DNA of 64,000 bases from JANLYQ01 sp031365725 (GTDB lineage Bacteria; Actinomycetota; Actinomycetes; JACCUZ01), in contig JANLYQ010000012.1 of NCBI GenBank assembly GCA_031365725.1, positions 54,514 to 118,513 of the forward strand. The letters are read 5' to 3'. How positions within the stretch are numbered: position 1 is the stretch's first letter; every line of letters starts with the position of its first letter. Below, piece by piece: positions 34,897-44,114 of the stretch. Below the pieces are notes generated by a model. That model worked only from the letters and a program-made list of their open reading frames with translations, made no database searches and was not told where the DNA came from. The position numbers and the translations under genes are program-made.

Positions 34897-37392
34897 GTGA
34901 GCGGCATACAGGATCGATCCGTGACGCTGCCCGCTGCCCTCGGCCGGCTGGTCGCCGTCATCGGTGGCCTGCAGGCGGCGCTGTGGCTGGGGTCGCCGAC
35001 GACTCTGCTGCGCATCCTGCCGGGCGTTCTGCCGACCAAGCCCTCCTCGTCGCTGGCGTTGCTGCTGATCGGCACTGTCCTGGGCTTCCGACTTGTTGCG
35101 CCGGTGCGTCGCGCGTTTCTTGCCGGCGCCGGAATCTTGGCCGTGGAAGGCGTGGTCGCTCAGTTGCTGGACCGCCCGCTGCTGACCTCCGCGGGCCTCT
35201 ACCCCGCGGCGTGGCAACCTGTGCACCTGGACGGCCGGATGGCCCTGGCGACCGCAGTCGTGCTGCTGGCGCTGGTCGCCGGCGTCCTCATCGCCGCCCG
35301 TCGACCGACGGTTGCCACCTTGTTGGGTGTGCTGGGCTTCGTGCTGGGCCTGGTCAGCCTGGTAGGGCACCTGTACGGAGTAGCGGCGCTGACCACGACG
35401 GAGTCGGCCACTGCCATGCCTGCCCCGACGGCTGTCGCCTGCGTGCTCGCCGCGTGCTCGATGCTGACGCGGGACCCGGGGCTGCTGGTGTCGCGCGCGC
35501 TGCGCGACGAGGGCGCGGCCGGGTCACTGTTCCGCCAGCTCGTGATGCCCGCGATGGTCACGCCGGTACTGGTCGGCCTGGCCATCATCCAGGCCGAGCG
35601 CTGGGGGACGTTCGACGCGGCCTACGGCCAGGGCCTGCTCGTGCTGGTGCTGACCGTCGGCACAATCGCTGTTGTCCTGCTGGCGGCCCGGACAGCCTCC
35701 CGGGCCGAGACCGGGCGGGCTGTGGCCGAGGACCGAGAGCGGCTGCGCTTCGTGCTCGACAGCACTCCGGTGGGCATCGTCGAGGTGGACGCGAGGGGAA
35801 ACCGTTCGTACGCCAACCGCCGGTGGACCGAGCTGACCGGGCGGGACGAGGGCAGCATGGCAGACCCGTTCGAGATCGTGCACCCCGAGGATCGAGCGGC
35901 GCTGTCGGCAGCGTGGTCGGCAGCCGTGGACGCAGGAGAGGACTTTGCGTCGCGTTACCGCTATCTGCGCGCGGACGGCAGCACGATCTGGGTCAGCTCC
36001 CGGGCGACCGCCCTCAAGAACCGGCACGGCAAGACCGACCGCTGGCTCGTGACCGTGACCGACATCACCGAGAACGTCGAGGCGCAGCACCGTCTCGAGG
36101 ATTCGGAGCGGCGTTACCGCTCGGTCGTCGCGACGATGGCCGAGGGTGTCGTTCTGCAAGGCCGGGACGGCGCCATCGTCACGGCCAACGAGGCAGCCTC
36201 CCGGTTGCTCGGGCTCTCGACGGAGCAGCTGCGTGGGCTCACGTCGGTCGATCCGCGCTGGCGCGCAGTGCACGAGGACGGCTCGGACTTCCCCGGCGCG
36301 GAGCACCCGCCGATGGTGGCTCTGGCAACGGGTCAGCCCGTGCGCGGCGTCACCATGGGAGTGCACCGGCCGGACGGCTCGCTGGTATGGCTCGAGATCT
36401 CCTCCGAACCGCTGGTCGAGCCGGGGCCGGCGGGCGCCGACGTGGTGTCGGCTGCGGTGACCACCTTCAGTGACGTCACCGCGACCCGGGCCGCGGCACG
36501 CGCCCTGGCGCGCAGCGAGGAGCAGTTCCGGTCCGCGATGGAGCATGCGCCGATCGGCATGGCGCTGGTGCATCTGGACGGCACGTTCATGGAGGTCAAC
36601 CGCGCGTTGTGCCGACTTGTCGGATACGACGAGACCGAGCTGCTGGGTCGCAGCCTCCAACAGATCACCCACCCCGACGACATCGAGGGCGACCTCGACA
36701 GCTTGTCGCGCCTGCGCGGTGGCAGCGTGGACCACTACACGGTGGAGAAGCGCTACATCACCCGCTCCGGCGAGGTCGTGTGGGTCCTGCTCGCGGTCTC
36801 GATGGCCCGCGACGAGGACCACAGGCCGTCGCACTTCATCGCCCAGATCCAGGACATCTCGTCCTCGCGGGAGGAGCAGCAGCAGCTCGCCCACCGCGCC
36901 ATGCACGACCCGCTCACTGGCCTCGCCAACCGCGACCTGCTGATGGACCGCATCGACCACGCGCTGGCCCGGTCGCGTCGCACGGACCGCAGCGACCGCG
37001 CCACGATGGTGCTCTTCTGCGACCTCGACCGCTTCAAGGAGGTCAACGACACCTACGGCCACGAGGTCGGCGACCTGGTGCTGCTCACGGTGGCCGACCG
37101 CCTTCGCGGCGTCGTACGACCCAGTGACACCGTGAGCCGGCTCGGAGGCGACGAGTTTGTCGTGGTCGCTGAAGGGGTGCCGCACGACCTCGAGCAGCGC
37201 GCTCTGGCCGACCGGGTGCGCGCCGCCCTCGACGAGCCGCTGCACGTCGCCGGCCACGTCGTACGCAGCGGCGCGAGCATCGGCGTGGCCGTCGCCCGCG
37301 AGGGTGACGATGCGCGCTCGCTGCTGCGCGAGGCCGACGCCGCGATGTACCGCGTCAAGGCACGCAGCCGGGCGGGGTACGTCGCCGGCTGA
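34897..37392 (+). CDS. Membrane-anchored PAS-PAS-PAS-GGDEF diguanylate cyclase
   Basis: 831 residues from a GTG. The first 260 residues hold about eight hydrophobic segments forming an uncharacterised membrane sensor. Three PAS domains follow (about 275-395, 400-520, 535-665; for example FRSAMEHAPIGMALVHLDG and a PAC-like HYTVEKRYI), then a GGDEF domain with an intact GGDEF (750-754) and an inhibitory I-site RPSD (741-744) five residues before it. It should make cyclic di-GMP and be product-inhibited. There is no EAL domain, so no breakdown activity is expected from this protein. It lies alone between purH and folD, and the gene order suggests an insertion into an otherwise conserved metabolic stretch. 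Confidence 0.93.
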   Translation: MSGIQDRSVTLPAALGRLVAVIGGLQAALWLGSPTTLLRILPGVLPTKPSSSLALLLIGTVLGFRLVAPVRRAFLAGAGILAVEGVVAQLLDRPLLTSAGLYPAAWQPVHLDGRMALATAVVLLALVAGVLIAARRPTVATLLGVLGFVLGLVSLVGHLYGVAALTTTESATAMPAPTAVACVLAACSMLTRDPGLLVSRALRDEGAAGSLFRQLVMPAMVTPVLVGLAIIQAERWGTFDAAYGQGLLVLVLTVGTIAVVLLAARTASRAETGRAVAEDRERLRFVLDSTPVGIVEVDARGNRSYANRRWTELTGRDEGSMADPFEIVHPEDRAALSAAWSAAVDAGEDFASRYRYLRADGSTIWVSSRATALKNRHGKTDRWLVTVTDITENVEAQHRLEDSERRYRSVVATMAEGVVLQGRDGAIVTANEAASRLLGLSTEQLRGLTSVDPRWRAVHEDGSDFPGAEHPPMVALATGQPVRGVTMGVHRPDGSLVWLEISSEPLVEPGPAGADVVSAAVTTFSDVTATRAAARALARSEEQFRSAMEHAPIGMALVHLDGTFMEVNRALCRLVGYDETELLGRSLQQITHPDDIEGDLDSLSRLRGGSVDHYTVEKRYITRSGEVVWVLLAVSMARDEDHRPSHFIAQIQDISSSREEQQQLAHRAMHDPLTGLANRDLLMDRIDHALARSRRTDRSDRATMVLFCDLDRFKEVNDTYGHEVGDLVLLTVADRLRGVVRPSDTVSRLGGDEFVVVAEGVPHDLEQRALADRVRAALDEPLHVAGHVVRSGASIGVAVAREGDDARSLLREADAAMYRVKARSRAGYVAG

Positions 37393-37416
37393 GCGCGCGT
37401 GCCAGACTCGGGGCCC

Positions 37417-38286
37417 GTGAGCGCGACGATCCTCGACGGCAAGGCGGCTGCGGCCGACATCCGGAGCGACCTGACCACTCGGGTGGCCGGGCTGCGCGAG
37501 CGGGGCGTCGTCCCTGGCCTCGGGACCGTGCTCGTCGGCGACGACCCGGGCAGCCACTCCTACGTCGCGGGCAAGCACCGCGACTGCGCGCAGGTCGGCA
37601 TCACGTCGTTGCAGCGTGAGCTGCCGGCCGATGCCAGCCAGGCCGACGTCGAGGCGGTGGTCGACGAGCTCAACGCCGATCCCGCGTGCACCGGCTACAT
37701 CGTGCAACTGCCGTTGCCTCGCGGTCTCGATGCCGGCGCCGCGCTGACGCGGATGGACCCGGCCAAGGACGCCGACGGCCTGCACCCGACCAACCTCGGG
37801 CGGCTCGTGCTGGGGGAGGACGGCCCGTTGCCCTGCACGCCGCGCGGCATCGTCGCTCTGCTGCGTCGCTATGACGTGGCTCTGGACGGGGCCGAGGTCG
37901 TGGTCGTCGGCCGCGGTGTCACTGTCGGTCGACCGCTTGGGCTGCTGCTGACCCGGCGCTCCGAGAACGCCACCGTCACCCTCTGCCACACCGGAACCCG
38001 GGATCTTGCCGCCCACCTGCGCCGCGCCGACGTGATCGTTGCCGCGGCCGGCGTACCCGGCCTCGTGACCGCCGACGCCGTCCGACCCGGTGCGGCGGTC
38101 GTGGACGTCGGCATCACCCGCACGCCGGCTGGACTCGTGGGCGACGTCGACCAGGGGGTGCGCACGGTCGCCGGCCACCTGGCGCCGGTGCCCGGGGGAG
38201 CCGGCCCGATGACCCGGGCGATGCTGCTGCTGAACGTGGTGGAGTCGGCCGAGCGCGGGCTTCGAGCCGGGCACCCGGCCGGGTGA
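37417..38286 (+). CDS. folD: Methylenetetrahydrofolate dehydrogenase / cyclohydrolase
   Basis: 289 residues from the GTG at 37417; a GTG 6 codons upstream is possible, but MSATILDGKAAA is the usual family start. It has the catalytic Lys53 in SYVAGKHRDC, the GYIVQLPLP motif, PCTPRGIVALL, the NADP-binding VVGRGVTVGRPLG and the final GGAGPMTRAMLL. It interconverts methylene-THF and 10-formyl-THF, which feeds PurN and PurH nearby. Its stop overlaps the DUF3017 start. Confidence 0.97.
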   Translation: MSATILDGKAAAADIRSDLTTRVAGLRERGVVPGLGTVLVGDDPGSHSYVAGKHRDCAQVGITSLQRELPADASQADVEAVVDELNADPACTGYIVQLPLPRGLDAGAALTRMDPAKDADGLHPTNLGRLVLGEDGPLPCTPRGIVALLRRYDVALDGAEVVVVGRGVTVGRPLGLLLTRRSENATVTLCHTGTRDLAAHLRRADVIVAAAGVPGLVTADAVRPGAAVVDVGITRTPAGLVGDVDQGVRTVAGHLAPVPGGAGPMTRAMLLLNVVESAERGLRAGHPAG

Positions 38287-38594
38287 GCGACGACACGGGC
38301 AGCAGCGAGGAGCTGCCGCCGATCAGGGGCGGCTGGGTGGGTCGGCAGTGGCCGCTCCTGACCGTGCTGGGCGGCGGCGTCGCCGGCCTCGGACTGGTGG
38401 CGCTGGACCACTTCCGCCCGGGGTGCCTCCTGCTCGGTGGCTCGGTGCTCGCAGCCGGCCTTGCGCGGCTGCTGCTGCCCAGCCGGCGGGTCGGTCTGCT
38501 CGTCGTGCGCAGCCGGCCGTTCGACGTCATGGTGCTGGTCACCATGGGGCTGTCGCTGGTCGTGCTCGCCGTCGTCGTGCCTACCGCCACCTGA
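38283..38594 (+). CDS. DUF3017 small membrane protein
   Basis: 103 residues from a GTG overlapping the folD stop (GTGA). A short acidic N-terminus (SDDTGSSEELPPIRGGW) precedes three hydrophobic segments (WPLLTVLGGGVAGLGLVAL, LLLGGSVLAAGLARLLL, VMVLVTMGLSLVVLAVVV). The family is actinobacterial, routinely found after folD, and has no known function. The N-terminus is probably cytoplasmic by charge. Confidence 0.88.
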   Translation: MSDDTGSSEELPPIRGGWVGRQWPLLTVLGGGVAGLGLVALDHFRPGCLLLGGSVLAAGLARLLLPSRRVGLLVVRSRPFDVMVLVTMGLSLVVLAVVVPTAT

Positions 38595-38622
38595 GCCTTG
38601 GCGCCGTACGGCCGTGCTGAGA

Positions 38623-38660
38623 TAGCCTCGCCGCACCAGATATCTTGATGACGAGAGACT
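38623..38660 (+). promoter_or_regulatory. mdh promoter with downstream imperfect palindrome
   Basis: A -10-like TAGCCT lies at 38623-38628. TATCTTGATGACGAGAGA at 38641-38658 follows, an imperfect palindrome centred on TGATGA with half-sites TCTTG and CGAGA. Its place just after the expected transcription start suits a repressor operator. I cannot name the regulator. Confidence 0.4.
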
Positions 38661-38672
38661 TGGAGACCCACC

Positions 38673-39668
38673 ATGGCCCGGACGCCTGTCACGGTCACCG
38701 TCACCGGCGCGGCCGGTCAGATCGGTTATGCGCTGCTCTTCCGCGTCGCGTCCGGCCAGCTGCTCGGCCCGGATGTCCCGGTGCGCCTGCGGTTGCTCGA
38801 GATCGCACCCGCGCTCAAGGCAGCAGAGGGCACGGCGATGGAACTCGACGACTGCGCCTTCCCGCTGCTGTCCGGCATCGACATCACCGACGACGCCCGG
38901 GCCGCCTTCGACGGGGTCAATGTGGCCCTGCTCGTCGGCGCCCGGCCGCGCTCGGCCGGCATGGAGCGCGGCGACCTGCTCGAGGCCAACGGTGGCATCT
39001 TCGCTCCCCAGGGCGAGGCGATCAACGCCGGTGCGGCGGACGACGTACGCATCCTGGTCGTGGGCAACCCCGCCAACACCAACGCCCTCATCGCCTCCTC
39101 CCACGCCCCCGATGTGCCAGCCGAGCGGTTCACCGCGATGACCCGCTTGGACCACAACCGCGCCGTCAGTCAGCTGGCGACGCGGACCGGTAGTGCCGTC
39201 ACCGACATCGCCCGGCTGGCGATCTGGGGCAACCACTCGGCCACGCAGTATCCCGACATCACCCACGCCACCATCGGCGGCAAGCCCGCGACCGAGGTCG
39301 TCGACGACCAGGCCTGGGTGGCCGACATCTTCATCCCGACGGTGGCCAAGCGCGGTGCTGCCATCATCGAGGCGCGCGGTGCGTCTTCTGCCGCCTCGGC
39401 TGCCAATGCCGCGGTCGACCACGTCTTCAGCTGGGTCAACGGCACCCCCGAGGGTGACTGGACCTCGGCGGCCCTGTCCAGCGACGGGTCCTACGGCGTG
39501 CCCGAGGGGCTGATCAGCTCGTTCCCGGCCGTGTCGCGCGACGGCGCGTGGCAGATCGTGCCGGACCTCGCCATCGACGACTTCTCCCGCGCCCGCATCG
39601 ACGCCTCGGTCGCCGAGCTCGTCGAGGAACGCGACGCCGTCAGCGGCCTCGGCCTTCTCGGTCGCTGA
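38673..39668 (+). CDS. mdh: Malate dehydrogenase (NAD-dependent)
   Basis: 331 residues. It has the NAD-binding GAAGQIGYALLFRVASG near the N-terminus, the NPANTNA substrate region, the catalytic LDHNRA (Asp and Arg) and the active-site histidine in WGNHSATQYPD. This is the longer, cytosolic-type enzyme usual in actinobacteria. It oxidises malate to oxaloacetate in the TCA cycle. The leader of about 40 nt contains an imperfect palindrome. It is followed by icd after 56 bp. Confidence 0.97.
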   Translation: MARTPVTVTVTGAAGQIGYALLFRVASGQLLGPDVPVRLRLLEIAPALKAAEGTAMELDDCAFPLLSGIDITDDARAAFDGVNVALLVGARPRSAGMERGDLLEANGGIFAPQGEAINAGAADDVRILVVGNPANTNALIASSHAPDVPAERFTAMTRLDHNRAVSQLATRTGSAVTDIARLAIWGNHSATQYPDITHATIGGKPATEVVDDQAWVADIFIPTVAKRGAAIIEARGASSAASAANAAVDHVFSWVNGTPEGDWTSAALSSDGSYGVPEGLISSFPAVSRDGAWQIVPDLAIDDFSRARIDASVAELVEERDAVSGLGLLGR

Positions 39669-39724
39669 CCGGCATCTCTTCCGACCACCAACACCACCCC
39701 CGACCGCAGACGAGGAGCACCTCC

Positions 39725-40951
39725 GTGGCGAAGATCAAGGTCCAGAACCCGGTCGTCGAGATCGACGGCGACGAGATGACGCGCATCATCTGGGCGTTCA
39801 TCAAGGACCGGTTGATCCACCCCTACCTCGACATCGACCTCGACTACTACGACCTCGGCATCGAGCACCGGGACGCGACCGACGACCAGGTCACGGTCGA
39901 CGCGGCCGAGGCGATCAAGCGGCACGGTGTCGGGGTCAAGTGCGCCACGATCACCCCCGACGAGGCCCGGGTCGAGGAGTTCGGGCTGAAGAAGATGTAC
40001 GTCTCGCCGAACGGCACGATCCGCAACATCCTCGGCGGGGTCGTGTTCCGCGAGCCCATCATCATCAGCAACATCCCTCGTCTGGTGCCGGGCTGGACCA
40101 AGCCGATCGTGATCGGCCGGCACGCGCACGGCGACCAGTACAAGGCGACCAACTTCGTCGTCCCCGGTGCCGGTGAGCTGACGATGACGTTCACCCCGAA
40201 GGACGGTTCCGAGCCGATCCAGCACGTGGTGGCGACGTACGGTGACGACGGTGGGGTCGCCATGGGCATGTACAACTTCACCGCCTCGATCAGGGACTTC
40301 GCCCGTGCGTCGTTCGCCTACGGTCTGCGCCGCGACTACCCCGTCTATCTCTCCACCAAGAACACCATCCTGAAGGCGTACGACGGTGCCTTCAAAGACA
40401 TCTTCGCTGAGGTGTTCGAGGCGGAGTTCAAGGCCGACTTCGAGGCCAAGGGCCTGACCTACGAGCACCGGCTGATCGATGACATGGTGGCCGCCGCCAT
40501 GAAGTGGGAGGGCGGCTATGTCTGGGCCTGCAAGAACTACGACGGCGACGTGCAGTCCGACACCGTGGCGCAGGGCTTCGGCTCGCTCGGCCTGATGACC
40601 TCGGTGCTGATGACCCCGGACGGCAGGACGGTCGAGGCCGAGGCGGCGCACGGCACCGTCACCCGGCACTATCGCCAGCACCAGCAGGGCAAACCGACGT
40701 CGACCAACCCGATCGCCTCGATCTTCGCGTGGACCGGCGGACTCAAGCATCGCGGCACCCTCGACGGCACGCCCGAGGTCACCAGCTTCGCAGCGGCGCT
40801 CGAGGCGGTGTGCATCTCGACCGTCGAGAGCGGCGTGATGACCAAGGACCTGGCCACCTTGGTAGGCCTGGACCAGGCGTGGGCGACCACCGAGGACTTC
40901 CTGGCGGCCCTCGACACGAACCTGGCCGCCACCCTGTCCGCGCGAGCCTGA
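39725..40951 (+). CDS. icd: Isocitrate dehydrogenase (NADP-dependent, homodimeric type)
   Basis: 408 residues from a GTG with GAGGAG at 39712-39717. The N-terminus AKIKVQNPVVEIDGDEMTRIIW is that of the dimeric eukaryote-like NADP-IDH, and YVSPNGTIRNILGG supplies the isocitrate-binding Ser/Asn/Arg. The metal aspartates occur in LIDDMVA and SDTVAQGFGSLG, and the NADP-binding EAAHGTVTRHYR follows. It forms 2-oxoglutarate and NADPH. With mdh and sucCD the window holds several TCA-cycle genes. Confidence 0.97.
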   Translation: MAKIKVQNPVVEIDGDEMTRIIWAFIKDRLIHPYLDIDLDYYDLGIEHRDATDDQVTVDAAEAIKRHGVGVKCATITPDEARVEEFGLKKMYVSPNGTIRNILGGVVFREPIIISNIPRLVPGWTKPIVIGRHAHGDQYKATNFVVPGAGELTMTFTPKDGSEPIQHVVATYGDDGGVAMGMYNFTASIRDFARASFAYGLRRDYPVYLSTKNTILKAYDGAFKDIFAEVFEAEFKADFEAKGLTYEHRLIDDMVAAAMKWEGGYVWACKNYDGDVQSDTVAQGFGSLGLMTSVLMTPDGRTVEAEAAHGTVTRHYRQHQQGKPTSTNPIASIFAWTGGLKHRGTLDGTPEVTSFAAALEAVCISTVESGVMTKDLATLVGLDQAWATTEDFLAALDTNLAATLSARA

Positions 40952-40987
40952 AGACGACCGACGAGGCGTCTGTGGCAGCAGCCGAGG

Positions 40988-42166
<1,179 letters not shown>

Positions 42167-42173
42167 CGATGGC

Positions 42174-43280
42174 TCACTGCGGCAGAGCCTCGCGCAGCAT
42201 GGCCGCGGCCTGCTCGGGTGCGATGTCGTTGATGAATGCACCCATGCCGGACTCGGAGCCGGCAAGGAACTTCAACTTGTTGGCGGCCCGCTTGATGGAG
42301 AACACCTCCAGATGCAGCGAGGCCAGGTCGCGATCGACGCGCACCGGTGCCTGGTGCCAGGCCGAGATGTAGGGCAGTGGCGCGTCGTAGAGGCAGTCCA
42401 TTGCTCGCAGCACGTCGAGGTAGATGTGAGGGAAGTCGTCGCGGGCCCCGTCACTCAGAGCCGGCAGGTCGGGCACCCCGACCCGGGGGTAGAGGTGCAC
42501 CTCGACCGGCCAGCGTGCGGCGAACGGCACGAAGGCGACCCAGTGCTCGCTGCTCGTGACGACCCGGGAGCCGTCGGCCAGCTCGTGGGCGAGCCGGTCA
42601 GCGAACAGGTCACGCCCGGTGCGCTCCCGGTGCCGGCGGGCCGACTCGAGCTTGGTGCGGCTGCGCGGTGGCAGGAAGGGATAGCCGTAGATCTGGCCGT
42701 GCGGGTGCCCGAGGGTGACCCCGATCTCCTCGCCGCGGTTCTCGAAGCAGAAGACCTGCTCGACGAAGGGCAGCTCGCTCAGCCCGAGGGTCCGGTCGAT
42801 CCAGGCGTCCAGCACCAGGCGGACCCGCTCGGGCGGCAGCTGGCTCATCGGACGGTCGTGGTCGGAGGTGAAGCAGACCACCTCGCAGCGTCCCAGGCCC
42901 GGTCGGCGCAGCTCGCCGTTCTCGTTGCTGCTGTTGGTGTCTGTCGGGTTGCCATCGATGGCTTCGGCGAAGGAAGGGAACCTGTTCTCGAACACCACGA
43001 CGTCGTAGTCCGCGGCCGGCACCTCCGTGTGCTTGCCGCCGTGCGACGGGCACAGCGGGCAGTCGTCGGCAGAGGGCAGATGCGTGCGGCCCTGCCGGTG
43101 CGAGGCGATCGCCACCCACTCGTCGAGGACGTCGTCGTAGCGGATCTCGGTGGCGGTCGTCGTCGGCTCGAGGTCGCGCTCGTCGACCACGGTGCTGCGG
43201 TCGGTGGTGGCCGCGGTCGCATCGTCGTCGAAGTAGATCAGCTCGCGGCCGTCAGCCAGCAGCGTGAGAGTGCGTCTCAT
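42174..43280 (-). CDS. galT: Galactose-1-phosphate uridylyltransferase
   Basis: 368 residues from the ATG at 43280, which overlaps the stop of the regulator gene by 4 bp. It has zinc-ligand-type cysteines CPLC (74-77), FENRFPSF, and the nucleophile motif GHPHGQIYGYPF with His194. It exchanges UMP between UDP-glucose and Gal-1-P. The N-terminal 35 residues before DLEPTTTATEIRYDD are extra and acidic. There is no galE in the window, so the UDP-glucose/UDP-galactose epimerase must be elsewhere. Confidence 0.96.
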   Translation of the reverse strand: MRRTLTLLADGRELIYFDDDATAATTDRSTVVDERDLEPTTTATEIRYDDVLDEWVAIASHRQGRTHLPSADDCPLCPSHGGKHTEVPAADYDVVVFENRFPSFAEAIDGNPTDTNSSNENGELRRPGLGRCEVVCFTSDHDRPMSQLPPERVRLVLDAWIDRTLGLSELPFVEQVFCFENRGEEIGVTLGHPHGQIYGYPFLPPRSRTKLESARRHRERTGRDLFADRLAHELADGSRVVTSSEHWVAFVPFAARWPVEVHLYPRVGVPDLPALSDGARDDFPHIYLDVLRAMDCLYDAPLPYISAWHQAPVRVDRDLASLHLEVFSIKRAANKLKFLAGSESGMGAFINDIAPEQAAAMLREALPQ

Positions 43281-44113
43281 CCCGCCCCCCCTCCGGTGGT
43301 CGCTGTCGAGGACGCATCGGCGACGGCGGCAACGGCCGGGGGCACGGTCGCGAGTCGGACGTCGCCGACCTGGTCGGTGAGCACGGTGAGAGCGTCGGCA
43401 TCCAGGCCGGCATCGGTCACCAGCACATCGGCATCGGAGAGGGTGGCGATCGTCGAGATGCCGACCACGCCCCACTTGGTGTGGTCGGCGACGACTGCGA
43501 GGCGACGACCGGACTTGGCCAAGGCCCGGCTGGTCTCGGCCTCGACCAGGTTGGGGCTGGTGAAGCCGGTCCGGTCGTCCATGCCGTGCACCCCGAGGAA
43601 GACGATGTCGAGGTTGAGCGAGCGCAGCGTGGCCACCGCAACAGGTCCGACAAGGGCGTCGGAGGGCGTGCGTACGCCGCCGGTCAGCACGATCGTCTGG
43701 TCCGGCCGGGCTGCGGCGTAGAACACCTGGGCGATCTGCACCGAGTTGGTGACCACGGTGATGCCGGCGACGTCGAGCAGGTGGTGGGCCAACGTCCACG
43801 TCGTGGTGCCGGCGGAGAGGCCCACTGCGCTTCCCGGGTGCACGAGCCGGACGGCCAACCTCGCGATGGCGTCCTTCTCCCGGCGCTCGCGGCCCGACTT
43901 GGTCTCGAAGCCCGGCTCGTCGGTGCTCGTGAGCCCGGGCGCGGTCGCGCCGCCGTGCACCTTGTCGAGCAGCCCCGCCCTGGCCAGCAGGTCGAGGTCG
44001 CGACGCACTGTCATGTCCGACACCGCGAGCAGCCGGGTCAGGTCGCTCACCCGCACCGCGCCGCGTTCGCGCACGCGGTCGACGATGAACGACTGCCGCT
44101 CGCGGGCCAGCAC
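43277..44113 (-). CDS. DeoR-family transcriptional regulator of the galactoside genes
   Basis: 278 residues from a GTG one nucleotide after the GH42 stop. The N-terminal winged helix-turn-helix is RVSDLTRLLAVSDMTVRRDLDLL (positions about 21-43). The sugar-phosphate-sensing DeoR domain follows (VGLSAGTTTWTLAHHL, TNSVQIAQV, LTGGVRTPSDALVGPVA, VVADHTKWG). Family members are usually repressors released by a phosphorylated sugar, here plausibly Gal-1-P or another galactose product. Its likely targets are the divergent promoters at 46137-46450, where a shared 13-bp motif is seen. That target is inferred. Confidence 0.92.
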   Translation of the reverse strand: MLARERQSFIVDRVRERGAVRVSDLTRLLAVSDMTVRRDLDLLARAGLLDKVHGGATAPGLTSTDEPGFETKSGRERREKDAIARLAVRLVHPGSAVGLSAGTTTWTLAHHLLDVAGITVVTNSVQIAQVFYAAARPDQTIVLTGGVRTPSDALVGPVAVATLRSLNLDIVFLGVHGMDDRTGFTSPNLVEAETSRALAKSGRRLAVVADHTKWGVVGISTIATLSDADVLVTDAGLDADALTVLTDQVGDVRLATVPPAVAAVADASSTATTGGGAG

Positions 44114-44114
44114 G

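Noticed and set aside
35524..38274. 916-codon minus-strand open frame across the PAS-GGDEF and folD genes
   Set aside because: It is the antisense shadow of two genes with clear motifs. Length alone means little at this GC content.
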